Assembly: GCF_004368965.1 (NCBI RefSeq)
Contig: NZ_SORO01000007.1
Location: 1 to 27,830, forward strand
DNA: 27,830 bases
Reading direction: 5' to 3'
Source of the DNA: Leptospira meyeri
Lineage (GTDB): Bacteria > Spirochaetota > Leptospiria > Leptospirales > Leptospiraceae
A program made the position numbers and the translations under genes. This document shows, piece by piece, positions 1-8,076 of this stretch (its first letter is position 1; each line of letters starts with the position of its first letter). The notes beneath the pieces were generated by a model, which did no database searches, was not told the DNA's origin, and saw only the letters and a list, made by a program, of their open reading frames with translations.

Positions 1-72
1 TTTCAGTAGATCGAATGTTGACAAGTTGTCAAGTAAATATTTCTTCGTTAATGGAGATAGATTTTTACCCAT
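1..72 (-). CDS. 5' part of an unidentified ORF (cassette C0, runs off the left edge)
   Basis: An ATG at 70-72 opens a frame that stays open for 24 codons to the window edge. The peptide starts MGKNLSPLTKKYLLDNL. The start lies only 11 nt from the GTTATAC core of the adjacent repeat, so it would be the first gene of the next downstream cassette. There is no room for a ribosome binding site outside the repeat. The position fits a cassette gene, but 24 codons are too few for a family call. Confidence 0.45.
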   Translation of the reverse strand, partial: MGKNLSPLTKKYLLDNLSTFDLLK

Positions 73-74
73 TG

Positions 75-239
75 CGTATAACGAACTAGGCTTACTGAAG
101 TTCCCTGACCCTGAGTCCCGGAACGGGACGTTAGGGACTGGCACGTAGTTTGCGGCTGCAAACGAGTGACAGAAAGGGAATTTGGCGTAGCCCGAGCGAG
201 GGCTTGTCCCGAAGCGAAGCGGTAAGTCGCTGTTATACG
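75..239 (-). repeat. attC-like repeat 1
   Basis: Core boxes CGTATAAC and GTTATACG. The inner L-type stem GGCTTACTG/CGGTAAGTC has one mismatch (T in place of C). Stem P3 is AAGTTCCCT/AGGGAATTT. Arm b has GTTTGC/GCAAAC where most relatives have GCTTGC/GCAAGC. Arm c is GGC-GTA-GCC and arm d GGG-CTTGT-CCC. It closes the 3' end of the C1 beta-barrel gene. Confidence 0.85.
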
Positions 240-248
240 ACGTGACAA

Positions 249-1181
249 TTAGAATTGAGTAGATGCTGAAATATAGAATCCTCTAATTATTTCTTTCCCA
301 TTTGATAGCTTACTATCCTGAAATCCGAAATTGTTTTGAAAAGAAGAATAATAGTAATAAGTATCACGTAAATTTTCATATTTAAAGTAAGCGTAATTGT
401 AGTTGTATCCAAAAGCTATGTTATAGTTTTCCATGAAATTGTATTTTAATGAAATGTTTGCTTCGTAACCTTGGAAAATTCCTTGAGTTTTTGTATCTCC
501 TTTGATTGTGCTGAAGTCAGATGCAGAACCCGATGGAAAATAAAAAAGATATGAATCAAAATATTGATAAGTTCGTTTTCCTTGTGTATGGTAGAAATCT
601 AAACTTAAGTTTAAAGATAGTTGATCTGTAATTGGTATTTTAGATTTTAAGACAATTTGAGGCCCATAAGCAGAAATTTTTTCTTCTGCATTAAAACTGT
701 ATTCAGAAATATTCCTAATTCTATCAATTTTTCTAATCCCAACACCAATAGCAAAATATTCTTTAATTTCTGGAGTAGGGTAGAAGAAAAAATTTAGCTT
801 GTAATCACTTCTTTCATTGTTTCTGAGGTAATGTCTGGCTCGATCATAGTAATATTGATTTCTAACTTGATAAACATAATCTTCTTCGTAATTAGCTCGT
901 TCGATTTGGATTTTGGAATGTTCAAATTCAATGCCAAAGCCTTTTTCTAAATTTTTATAAATGAAGAAAAATGGAGTAATCGTTTTTTGATTTCCCTTGA
1001 GTTTATTGACTTTAATATTCCAATAAGGATCAGAGTCAGTAAAGTTTCTACTATAATCAAATGGAGTAAATTCCGCTTTCTGAAATTTTAAACCAGTTTC
1101 AAAAGTTGGTTTATTTGACTGTGCATAAAGCACAGAGTTTAAGGAAATTAGAGTTAAGAGTATTGTGATTTTTATTTTCAT
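249..1181 (-). CDS. Predicted outer-membrane beta-barrel protein (C1)
   Basis: The 310-residue product begins with a clear Sec signal peptide (MKIKITILLTLISLNSVLYA, cleavage near residue 20-21). The rest is rich in alternating aromatic and polar residues (many Tyr and Phe) and ends in a phenylalanine, as outer-membrane barrels usually do. No long hydrophobic helix follows the signal. I infer a surface barrel of unknown substrate; no named family was recognised. It is the only gene of its cassette: the start lies about 27 nt inside the upstream repeat boundary and the stop 10 nt before the downstream repeat. No Shine-Dalgarno sequence stands out upstream of the ATG. It could be a porin-like or adhesin-like protein; the sequence does not decide. 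Confidence 0.75.
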   Translation of the reverse strand: MKIKITILLTLISLNSVLYAQSNKPTFETGLKFQKAEFTPFDYSRNFTDSDPYWNIKVNKLKGNQKTITPFFFIYKNLEKGFGIEFEHSKIQIERANYEEDYVYQVRNQYYYDRARHYLRNNERSDYKLNFFFYPTPEIKEYFAIGVGIRKIDRIRNISEYSFNAEEKISAYGPQIVLKSKIPITDQLSLNLSLDFYHTQGKRTYQYFDSYLFYFPSGSASDFSTIKGDTKTQGIFQGYEANISLKYNFMENYNIAFGYNYNYAYFKYENLRDTYYYYSSFQNNFGFQDSKLSNGKEIIRGFYISASTQF

Positions 1182-1207
1182 TTTAATGATTCAATTTTTT
1201 GTCATGT

Positions 1208-1372
1208 CGTATAACGAACTAGCCTTAACGACGTAGGCTGACCCTGAGTCCCAACGGGACGTTAGGGACTGGAACGACACTTGCGTAAGCAAGGGGAGTG
1301 CCAGAAGCCTATGTGTCGCAGACCGAGCGAGGGCGTAAGTCCCGAAGCGAAGCGTTAAGGCGCTGTTATGCG
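1208..1372 (-). repeat. attC-like repeat 2
   Basis: Core boxes CGTATAAC (low end) and GTTATGCG (high end) differ because they belong to different cassettes. Inner stem CCTTAACG/CGTTAAGG. P3 is ACGTAGGCT/AGCCTATGT, a different sequence from repeat 1 with pairing kept. Arm c GTC-GCA-GAC, arm d GGG-CGTAAGT-CCC. Confidence 0.85.
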
Positions 1373-1379
1373 CTGTTTG

Positions 1380-2558
1380 TTATTTCATCAGATAATTTGA
1401 TATATCAACATTTTGCCCAGATAATGGTTGAAGGATAAAGGCTTTTAATTCAGTATTTATAGAAATTTTAACATGCCAATATTTTCTGTCTTCGGTTTCT
1501 GTTGTATTCATGTTTTGAAGAAGAGGTTTAAAAATATTAAATGGTATTCGGTAAATAAGATTATTTGATCCGCAAGCTAATACCACATTTGAATTTTTAT
1601 ATTTTTCGAGTGATTTTTCTTGATGTGGATGAAAGGCATACCAGAATATTCGATTATTCTTTGTTTTATATTCTTTGCTTACAATTACTAAGTCACCGTT
1701 ATTTTTATCTTCACTTTCAAAAAGTGATTTAGATACTTTGTTATATTTATTTTTACTCAGTTCCTCAAGTTTAAATACAACTTCTTGGTGGAAAGAAAGA
1801 GGTGTGAATTTTTTCTCATTTTTTTCAGAATTTTCTTCATCTACAGATAATTCTGGTTCCAATAATTCTGATGCATTATTTGTGAGATCTTGGCTTGTAC
1901 TAAATACTAAATCAATGAGTCTATCTAATTTCGTATACTCAAAGGGTTGCAGACATTGAGTTATAAGTTTTATAACTTGAGGATCATCTAATTTTTCTTT
2001 TGTGCTTAATAATTTCCATAATGAATCGACGCTAATAATTCTTGTTCTCCATGCATGGATTGAGCCTCTAATTTGAGCTTCTAAATCGCCTGTATCTTGC
2101 CTGCCAACAACTATTAAGTTATAAGAGTTTTCAGCGTTTATTTTCCCTTTTTCGATTAGTTTTGTCCTATAATTATCGATTTTATCAGTACTTATTCGGT
2201 AAGCATCGGTAGTTTTTACTTCGATAACGAAAGAATTGTTTTGATCAATCCAAAGCCCATCATTTCCGATTTCGTTTTTGTTTCCTTGATAAAGGCCAAA
2301 CTCTACGAGAAAACCTAGTCGTCGTCCAATTTCATTTATCAAATCTTGTAGTACATATCCACTATCAGTGAAATTTGATTCGATGCATTCTTGGATGAAT
2401 GATTTGATTTTTAAAATTGGAATATTTGTTAAAAATTGCCTAAATTCTATGGAGCAATTGTTTCCATTTTTAAGTTTTCCATCTCCACAAAGACCAAGGA
2501 GAGCAGTTAAGCTTTTATTTATTAATTCCGGATTAGATTTTATTAGATCATTTATCAT
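1380..2558 (-). CDS. Predicted PD-(D/E)xK nuclease-like protein (C2)
   Basis: The 392-residue product has a nuclease-like core in its N-terminal third: Glu76 in a helix (NEIGRRLGF), then Asp100 in GNDGLW, then Glu113 and Lys115 in FVIEVKTT. The spacing D-x12-E-x-K fits PD-(D/E)xK endonucleases, where these residues bind metal and cut DNA. The segment YNLIVVGRQDTGDLEAQIRGS that follows also suits this fold. The C-terminal half (about 230-392) is charged and unrecognised; it may sense or bind the target. It is the sole gene of its cassette and has no methyltransferase partner, so a classical restriction-modification role is unlikely. A solitary phage-defence nuclease is my inference. Its stop lies 8 nt from the repeat. 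Confidence 0.7.
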   Translation of the reverse strand: MINDLIKSNPELINKSLTALLGLCGDGKLKNGNNCSIEFRQFLTNIPILKIKSFIQECIESNFTDSGYVLQDLINEIGRRLGFLVEFGLYQGNKNEIGNDGLWIDQNNSFVIEVKTTDAYRISTDKIDNYRTKLIEKGKINAENSYNLIVVGRQDTGDLEAQIRGSIHAWRTRIISVDSLWKLLSTKEKLDDPQVIKLITQCLQPFEYTKLDRLIDLVFSTSQDLTNNASELLEPELSVDEENSEKNEKKFTPLSFHQEVVFKLEELSKNKYNKVSKSLFESEDKNNGDLVIVSKEYKTKNNRIFWYAFHPHQEKSLEKYKNSNVVLACGSNNLIYRIPFNIFKPLLQNMNTTETEDRKYWHVKISINTELKAFILQPLSGQNVDISNYLMK

Positions 2559-2592
2559 TTTTTTTCTTTTATATATTTATTTTAACAAATAG

Positions 2593-2758
2593 CGCATAAC
2601 GAACTAGACTTAACGACGTTCCTCGACCCTGAGTCCCTGAAGGGGACGTTAGGGACTGGAACGAGGCTTGCGGAGGCAAGAGGAGTTCCAGAGAGGAATG
2701 TGTCGAAGACCGAACGAGGGCTTGTCCCGAAGTGAAGCGTTAAGTCGCTGTTATATGC
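2593..2758 (-). repeat. attC-like repeat 3
   Basis: Core boxes CGCATAAC and the variant GTTATATGC. Inner stem ACTTAACG/CGTTAAGT. P3 ACGTTCCTC/GAGGAATGT. Arm b is closed by a perfect CTGGAAC/GTTCCAG, which covaries with CTGGCAT/ATGCCAG in repeats 9 and 12. Arm c GTC-GAA-GAC, arm d GGG-CTTGT-CCC. Confidence 0.85.
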
Positions 2759-2767
2759 AGTGCTTCA

Positions 2768-3493
2768 TTAATAAATTTTGTTTTTATTTTCATACAATTT
2801 CTTTTGCCAAATTCTAATAATACAAAGGAAAATGAGGAATGAGAGAATACCTAATATTAAACTTGTTGTTTTAATCAAAAGATTAATAGTAAAATTAGTA
2901 AATTGTAATGAGAGACTAGTTAAGAAAAGAATCGTCAGCATTAAGAATATTAGTATAAATAGGTTTATTTTTCTTGACCTAAATAGTGAACCTAGCTTTG
3001 AGAAAGCGTTTTCGAAATTTCGAGTTCCAATAAAAATAATAGAAAATATGGAATAAGTAAAAATAAAAAATTCGATTAAAAAGAAAACAGTAGGAATTTT
3101 GAGATAATTGAATGTGCTTAATTTAAAATCTATTCTGAGAGGAGATTCAAGAGTTATGAATAAAATCAAAAAAGAAATTGGAAATACTAATACCATCGAG
3201 AGCCTAGATTGAAATTTAATAAAATTCCAGAAAAAATCCCAATATGCTAGTTCCTTGTTTAAATCTACTAAAGAAGTTAATTGATATATCACTTTGTAAA
3301 AATTGAAAATTATGTAATACGTACAAGTTATTGAATATAAAAAATAAATATAAAATTCAATTCTTTTGATGTTGAAATTGTTCAAAGTTGAGTATAGATA
3401 CGAAACAAATGCAAAAATTACAATTAGATTAAGCAATTTTCTTGCTGTTTGATTTTTATATAAACTTTCTACTGTCATAATAAATTCTTTCAT
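2768..3493 (-). CDS. Polytopic membrane protein of unknown function (C3)
   Basis: The 241-residue product shows about six hydrophobic spans, roughly at 18-38, 47-70, 98-114, 132-156, 175-198 and 205-230. There is no signal peptide cleavage site and no recognisable catalytic motif. The start is supported by an AAGGAAG ribosome binding site about 6 nt upstream of the ATG, one of the better sites in the window. It is the single gene of its cassette, with the start about 40 nt from the upstream repeat. I do not recognise a family. It could be an integral membrane partner in envelope stress or a defence effector that acts on the membrane; neither is shown. Confidence 0.7.
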   Translation of the reverse strand: MKEFIMTVESLYKNQTARKLLNLIVIFAFVSYLYSTLNNFNIKRIEFYIYFLYSITCTYYIIFNFYKVIYQLTSLVDLNKELAYWDFFWNFIKFQSRLSMVLVFPISFLILFITLESPLRIDFKLSTFNYLKIPTVFFLIEFFIFTYSIFSIIFIGTRNFENAFSKLGSLFRSRKINLFILIFLMLTILFLTSLSLQFTNFTINLLIKTTSLILGILSFLIFLCIIRIWQKKLYENKNKIY

Positions 3494-3531
3494 TTATCTT
3501 CCTTTATATTCTAATTATATTTTGAAGCATT

Positions 3532-3698
3532 GCATATAACGAATTAGGGGAGACGACGTTGTCCGTAGCCGAGCCTACGAAGTAGGTGTTGGCGTCGGCG
3601 CGCCTTCTTGCGTAGCAAGAAGCGTGACGGAGGACAATGTGTCGTAGACCAAGCGAGGCCGTAAGTGCCGAAGCGCAGCGTTTCCCCGCTGTTATGCG
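3532..3698 (-). repeat. attC-like repeat 4
   Basis: Second subfamily: inner stem GGGGAGACG/CGTTTCCCC. P3 ACGTTGTCC/GGACAATGT. Arm a GCC-GA-GCCTAC with GTAGGT-GTT-GGC keeps the GA/GTT internal loop of other repeats. Arm c GTC-GTA-GAC, arm d GGC..GCC. The low-end core GCATATAAC matches the high end of repeat 3. Confidence 0.85.
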
Positions 3699-4029
3699 CT
3701 GCGAGTTATGCTTGGAATTAAATTATTTATTTTTCAGAGTTATTTCAAATCAGTATTAACAATTTGTTAAATAACTTGTGAATTAAATCAAATACTTAAT
3801 GTTCGATTTTCCTAATTATATTATCTCGGATGTTAATCGGAAGATTATACTCTTTAATAATGTAGTATAATACTTCTGCAAATACTCTACTTCTGAAATT
3901 ATTCTTAGGTGATTCGATTTTAAAACTGTAAATGTTTCAAGAGATATGAATGGGGGAAAAATGTGTTCTACGCTTTTTAAATTGTTTCTTTTTTAGGCAA
4001 ATAGCCCTTATGTTAAATTTTTTATTAAT
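3699..4029. other. Gene-poor 3' part of cassette C4
   Basis: About 330 bp of AT-rich sequence between the 148-aa gene and its downstream repeat. I see no complete gene, tRNA or clear terminator. The only content worth noting is the possible decayed ORF listed at 3796-3992. Confidence 0.6.
3796..3992 (-). pseudogene. Possible frameshifted gene remnant
   Basis: On the minus strand one frame reads NNLKSVEHIFPPFISLETFT, and an adjacent frame continues KIESPKNNFRSRVF and on to a stop at 3796-3798. Joined by one frameshift they would form about 60 residues that look protein-like, with no start codon. At this AT content open stretches of 45 codons occur by chance at a rate near one per such region, so the support is weak. 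It may be the tail of a gene that was lost when the cassette was rebuilt. Confidence 0.22.
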
Positions 4030-4476
4030 TTAGAATAATCCGAGATTTGCCTTTGTAAATATATTTATTATTATAAAGAAGATGATTGCAAAGCCAATTA
4101 AAGTATAGATTCGCAGAAATTTACTTGTATAAAATGTTGTTTCTTTTTCTAAATATTTTTTGAAATTATAATGTCCGATTTTATTTATTTTTAGAACCTT
4201 TCTAGGAATGAACTTACCTTTGTAATTTTGGAATGTTATGTTGTTGAAGGAGATCGGGCAATCGTACAAACATTCTTTACACATTCTTTGTTCATCATTA
4301 CTGTTTATATAAATGCAATAAGTGCCTGGCAAATATATAAAAACATCTTCCGTATCCGCTATTTTCATTTCCGTCATTTCCCATATAATAATTAATAATG
4401 TTATAAAGAACGGGATGGTAATTAAAAGAAGTTTAATTAGGAATTCTTGTTTTGAATAGAAATCTATTTTGTTCAT
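4030..4476 (-). CDS. Two-span membrane protein with a cysteine-rich outer domain (C4)
   Basis: The 148-residue product has a hydrophobic span near residues 13-32 and a second near 121-142. Between them lies a loop of about 85 residues with Cys54, and then Cys66, Cys69 and Cys73 in CKECLYDC. If both spans cross the inner membrane the loop is periplasmic and could hold disulfides or a metal. No family was recognised. It sits about 70 nt from the upstream repeat and leaves an unusually long (330 bp) gap before the downstream one. Weak Shine-Dalgarno. A real gene on length and membrane layout; function unknown. Confidence 0.65.
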   Translation of the reverse strand: MNKIDFYSKQEFLIKLLLITIPFFITLLIIIWEMTEMKIADTEDVFIYLPGTYCIYINSNDEQRMCKECLYDCPISFNNITFQNYKGKFIPRKVLKINKIGHYNFKKYLEKETTFYTSKFLRIYTLIGFAIIFFIIINIFTKANLGLF

Positions 4477-4548
4477 ATATTTGGAAATTTTAATGCTAAA
4501 ATGATGGGAAAGTGAATTTATTAATTCTTAGTCTAATTTAACTCGTTG

Positions 4549-4712
4549 CGCATAACGAACTAGCGGAGACGACGTTCCTCGTAGCTGAGCCTGCAGGGCA
4601 GGCGTTAGCGTCGGCGCGACTTCTTGCGGAGCGAGAAGCGTGACGGAGAGGAATGTGCCACAGGCCAAGCGAGGGCTTGTCCCGAAGCGAAGCGTTTCCG
4701 CGCTGTTATACG
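4549..4712 (-). repeat. attC-like repeat 5
   Basis: Inner stem GCGGAGACG/CGTTTCCGC, a compensatory change from the GGGGA/TCCCC of its subfamily. P3 ACGTTCCTC/GAGGAATGT. Arm a GCCTGC-AGG-GCAGGC. Arm c GCC-ACA-GGC, arm d GGG-CTTGT-CCC. Core boxes CGCATAAC and GTTATACG. Confidence 0.85.
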
Positions 4713-4721
4713 CCGTTTACA

Positions 4722-6230
4722 TTATATATTACCTGTTAATACGTAGGCTCTAGTTAAATTCAGTTTATTGAAGAGCTCATCTTGTTTTCTAGATGAAACG
4801 AGAAGGCTATCAATAGTACTGTCTGTAGAGTCCCACAGTGAATGTGAAAAAAGTCTACTAAAACAGGCTTCTAATCTTTCGGTTTGTTCATTCGTAATTT
4901 TTGCTCTGTATAAAAGTTTTTCTCTTTCAGGTTCAGTAAGAATATTGAATACATTTATTATAATGTCTTTCATATAAGGACCCCAAGTTAATACAGCACC
5001 TTTGTGCCAAATTCTACGGACTCTTTTTTGAGCACTATTGAGCGATTCATTTTTTTTAGATGGAATCCAATCTGCTAGGTGACTACTTTCCACAATCACC
5101 TTTGATAATATTTTAAAGTTTTCAACTTCACTATTTCTAAAATCATTTGGTTGGTCAAATAGAGAAGAGGAAGGGTGTAGGTATATAGTATTAGGGTATA
5201 TGGCTGTTGCTAATAAATCTTGCGTAATAGGATAATTTGGATCCTTTGATGCTTCAGCTACATAAGGTTCCAAAGCGGAAGACGATAAAACATTTTCTTT
5301 TAATGCGGCAAAGAGAATACTGTTCGCTTTAGATTTCTCAAATTGCTTTTCTATAATTAAAAATTTTATGAAATTTTCTTCAGAATGAGAAGATGAAGGT
5401 TTTGTTGATGAAAATTCCTCCCACATTTCTTTTTGGATAGTAGAAAGTCTTTCTAATAACGTTGATGTATAGAAAGGTACTTGTCTAAGCTTAGAATGTG
5501 CTTCCAGATTTGTGATCATTAAAGAATCAAACAGATTTTTAGAACTTTTTTCATCTTCCGTTGATAGAAATACTTTTACGTCAACTTCCTTTGCATTATT
5601 CAATATTTGTGCAGCTGTTTTGTGCTGACCATCAAATAATCTTATAGAATTCTTGAGGTATCTTGCGATTGCAGGGGATAGTTGAGGATGGCTTTTTAAG
5701 TGGTCACGTAGATTGACAAGTCTTTTCAAGTCGATTACTCTGGGTTGTAAACCTTCTTGATCATCATTTTGAATCCAAGATAAGGGAACTTTTGAATAAA
5801 AATAATAGGAATCTAAGTGTTTGTCATATAATATTGGAGCAGTTATAGTTGTATTTGAGTCAGTTAATTTGACTACATTCTCCTCTTTTACGAGGTGTAT
5901 ATTCATATTCGAAATACCTTTTAATTCCAATATGTCTTGCAGTTTGATATTATTTTGTTTCTGTAAAAACAATTTTTCTAATTGAAAATTGTCTTTTACG
6001 GTGTCTAAGCTTTCATCTTTTTTACGTCTGTTATAAATTTTCTTTACTATCCGAACATTTACTAAATCTGTTGGACCTCCTTTCGACCATGCTGTTAAAT
6101 GATCAAATTCTATCTCGTCAGCTTGAGAGATTATTTCACCTGAAATGTAACATCGAAGAGAGCCATCAGCTTCTGTTTGACTTATCCTGACTTGATTTTT
6201 TTCTATATCTGTAAGTTGTCTATCTGGCAT
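4722..6230 (-). CDS. HNH domain fused to a DGQH-motif (ParB/DndB-like) protein (C5)
   Basis: The 502-residue product begins with an HNH-like zone: Cys27 in RCYISGE, Asp43-His44 in EFDHL, and Asn58 in LVNVR, followed by a basic RRK. The middle carries RLFDGQHKTAAQIL (Asp200 to His203), which resembles the DGQHR motif of DndB-type proteins and the DGQQR motif of DUF262/GmrS/SspE proteins, where a ParB-like fold binds nucleotide or modified DNA. The C-terminal half is helical and unrecognised. A strong RBS (AAAAGGAAA, 5 nt) supports the start. In GmrSD and SspE the nuclease domain follows the ParB-like domain; here it comes first. I infer a single-protein defence nuclease, perhaps sensing modified DNA. 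The HNH call is moderately sure, the DGQH call good by motif. Confidence 0.7.
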   Translation of the reverse strand: MPDRQLTDIEKNQVRISQTEADGSLRCYISGEIISQADEIEFDHLTAWSKGGPTDLVNVRIVKKIYNRRKKDESLDTVKDNFQLEKLFLQKQNNIKLQDILELKGISNMNIHLVKEENVVKLTDSNTTITAPILYDKHLDSYYFYSKVPLSWIQNDDQEGLQPRVIDLKRLVNLRDHLKSHPQLSPAIARYLKNSIRLFDGQHKTAAQILNNAKEVDVKVFLSTEDEKSSKNLFDSLMITNLEAHSKLRQVPFYTSTLLERLSTIQKEMWEEFSSTKPSSSHSEENFIKFLIIEKQFEKSKANSILFAALKENVLSSSALEPYVAEASKDPNYPITQDLLATAIYPNTIYLHPSSSLFDQPNDFRNSEVENFKILSKVIVESSHLADWIPSKKNESLNSAQKRVRRIWHKGAVLTWGPYMKDIIINVFNILTEPEREKLLYRAKITNEQTERLEACFSRLFSHSLWDSTDSTIDSLLVSSRKQDELFNKLNLTRAYVLTGNI

Positions 6231-6268
6231 ATTGTTTCCTTTTATAAGTTATAAAATTATGTAAATGT

Positions 6269-6432
6269 CGTATAACGAACTAGCCTTAACGACGTAGGCT
6301 GACCCTGAGTCCCGAACGGGACGTTAGGGACTGGAACGACACTTGCGGATGCAAGGGGAGTGCCAGAAGCCTATGTGTCGCAGACCGAGCGAGGCCTCGT
6401 GCCGAAGCGAAGCGTTAAGGTGCTGTTATACG
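6269..6432 (-). repeat. attC-like repeat 6
   Basis: Close relative of repeat 2: inner stem CCTTAACG/CGTTAAGG, P3 ACGTAGGCT/AGCCTATGT, arm c GTC-GCA-GAC. Arm d is GGC-CTCGT-GCC, a compensatory swap from GGG..CCC in repeat 2. Both core boxes are of the GTATAAC type. Confidence 0.85.
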
Positions 6433-6693
6433 CCGGTTGTTTTTATCATTTTGAAAATTTTAATTTAGTTCAAAAGATTAATGTAATTTCATTTTAATGG
6501 TTTATTTCTTTTTATATTGGGTCGACGATTTCGTTAGCCACATAGGAAAATCTTTTCTATTTACAAATGGGAGCTGGCCTATATAAAGAGAACTTTTTGC
6601 GATCCAAGTTGCAGATTGATCATAGCTATTGTGATACTTCTTGAATTATCGGAATTCTAGACGATTAAGGAAGAAGAAATTGATTTTGAACTT
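6433..6693. other. Non-coding 3' part of cassette C6
   Basis: About 260 bp follow the TPR gene before the repeat. A start-less minus-strand frame of 47 codons (6502-6645) exists, but it is within chance for this base composition. No RNA gene or clear terminator was seen. Confidence 0.5.
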
Positions 6694-7296
6694 CTATCGA
6701 ATCTCAATTTTCTCTTTGTTTGCGAATAAATACATATTAGCAATTTTTATTTGCTCAATAAATCTAGACTCATTTTCACATCTGGAAAGGAATGAGAGAA
6801 AGGCGCCAGCCGCATTATTTACGTCTTTTAATTCAGAATAGCATAACCCAATAGCATAAACTAAAGCACAAGGGTCCTTATAACCACCCTTCTCAAGGCC
6901 CTCGAGTAAATATGGTAGTGAGTCTTTATAGTTTTTTTCATTAAAATATATTACACCCAAATTAGCATAGTTTTCGCCTTGAGAGTTATCAAGCTCAATT
7001 GCCTTTTTTATATAAAATTTTGTCATTTCTAAATTACCTAACTGTTGATAAGCAACAGAAATCATTATTAAATACCCGCTCTTTGAAGAGGGGTATTTTT
7101 TCATCAAAATTTCAGAGTATTTTATTACTTCAATATAATTACCCTCATCAAAAAGTTGTTTTAGTTTCAATGCTTCAACTTCGCGCTCATCATTTTTGCA
7201 AAACACTAATGCAAATAAAATAATAGTTATAAATGTTTTTGTTAAATATATTTGAAATTTAGTATCCTTATTTCTCATTTTTTGCTTATTTCTCAT
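6694..7296 (-). CDS. TPR-repeat lipoprotein (C6)
   Basis: The 200-residue product has a hydrophobic signal followed by a lipobox-like FALVFC (Cys about residue 33), so it is probably an acylated envelope lipoprotein with the loose lipobox common in spirochaetes. The mature part carries at least two or three tetratricopeptide repeats: FDEGNYIEVIKYSEILMKKY, then YQQLGNLEMTKFYIKKAIEL, then YFNEKNYKDSLPYLLEGLEK. TPRs usually bind other proteins. Two possible ATG starts lie 18 nt apart in a short duplicated stretch (MRNKQKMRNK); the second (7278) gives a more usual signal length. About 220 bp of upstream sequence leaves room for its own promoter. Partner unknown. Confidence 0.75.
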   Translation of the reverse strand: MRNKQKMRNKDTKFQIYLTKTFITIILFALVFCKNDEREVEALKLKQLFDEGNYIEVIKYSEILMKKYPSSKSGYLIMISVAYQQLGNLEMTKFYIKKAIELDNSQGENYANLGVIYFNEKNYKDSLPYLLEGLEKGGYKDPCALVYAIGLCYSELKDVNNAAGAFLSFLSRCENESRFIEQIKIANMYLFANKEKIEIR

Positions 7297-7516
7297 TTAT
7301 TTTGGTTTTTATTCTTAATTAAGATCATATTTTTTCTAAGTTCTAGATTCCAAAATGAAAAGGGATATTTGTTCATCGAGACTTACTGATAATGATGGAA
7401 ATTCAAATTTTTTAAATATTTCTATATGACCTTACAAAGTGTATAAAAAAATTTGGTTTAGATGTTTAAAGGATTAATAATCTTATTCTAATTTTAAACG
7501 AAAAATTTGCAACTGG
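7297..7516. promoter_or_regulatory. Upstream region of the TPR lipoprotein cassette
   Basis: An AT-rich 220-bp stretch between the repeat and the gene, much longer than in most cassettes (25-70 nt). It could hold a promoter, but no single -35/-10 pair stands out in such AT-rich sequence. Confidence 0.3.
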
Positions 7517-7682
7517 CGTATAACGAATTAGGGGAGACGACGTTGTCCGTAGCTGAGCCTCCGTAGGAGGCGTTAGCGTCGGCGCGCCTTCTTGCGGAGC
7601 GAGAAGCGTGACGGAGGACAATGTGTCGTAGACCGAGCAAGGCCGTAAGTGCCGCAGCGAAGCGTTTCCCCGCTGTTATGCG
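7517..7682 (-). repeat. attC-like repeat 7
   Basis: Inner stem GGGGAGACG/CGTTTCCCC, P3 ACGTTGTCC/GGACAATGT, arm a GCCTCC-GTA-GGAGGC, arm c GTC-GTA-GAC, arm d GGC..GCC. Almost the same as repeat 8 except for the cassette-specific end bases (low end CGTATAAC, high end GTTATGCG). Confidence 0.85.
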
Positions 7683-7692
7683 TAGTGGCTTT

Positions 7693-7956
7693 TTATAACG
7701 TGATTTCCTTAAGAGAATCTTCGACAGTTCCTCCATAAGGTCGTCGTCCTGCTTTGCAGGCAGCATAAAAAAGAATAAAATCTGCATTATTTTCTTTTTT
7801 ATTACTATCTGAATTTTCAATATTTTCATTCAAAACAGGGCCTAACAGAGAATATTCATAACATCTTCTTTCGTGTTCAGCCTTTGATATTTCTATATCG
7901 CAATTTAAATTCATCAAAAAAACTAAAAATAGATATTTGGTTTTAAGATTTTTCAA
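7693..7956 (-). CDS. Small predicted lipoprotein (second gene of C7)
   Basis: The 87-residue product starts MKNLKTKYLFLVFLMNLNC, a short positively charged and hydrophobic signal ending in a cysteine at residue 19 that could be lipidated. The mature part is short and charged, with two further cysteines (Cys32, Cys71). No family was recognised. It follows the 66-aa membrane gene by 120 bp in the same cassette and its stop lies about 10 nt before the repeat. An overlapping frame reading into the repeat was set aside. Probably a real envelope protein, but short. Confidence 0.55.
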   Translation of the reverse strand: MKNLKTKYLFLVFLMNLNCDIEISKAEHERRCYEYSLLGPVLNENIENSDSNKKENNADFILFYAACKAGRRPYGGTVEDSLKEITL

Positions 7957-8076
7957 AAATTTTAACTTTTAGTCTGATTATAAATAAATTAAGCTAAAAA
8001 GACTTATTTTCTCGATTTTAAGTATATAAAATATATTGGATGATAACGAGTTATAAAATAAATATTCATTTATTTT

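Noticed and set aside
48..248. Open frame across repeat 1 (and like frames in other repeats, e.g. 12035-12250, 18494-18760, 20046-20267, 20059-20289, 26713-26904)
   Set aside because: These are translations of the GC-rich repeat itself. The same peptides recur wherever the repeat does, on both strands, and follow the structured DNA rather than a gene.
6502..6645. Gene remnant downstream of the TPR gene (47 start-less codons)
   Set aside because: At about 70% AT such open stretches are expected by chance in the non-coding total of this window.
7494..7829. 111-residue frame overlapping the small lipoprotein and repeat 7
   Set aside because: Half is antisense-like repeat sequence, and it conflicts with the lipoprotein frame that has a clean signal.
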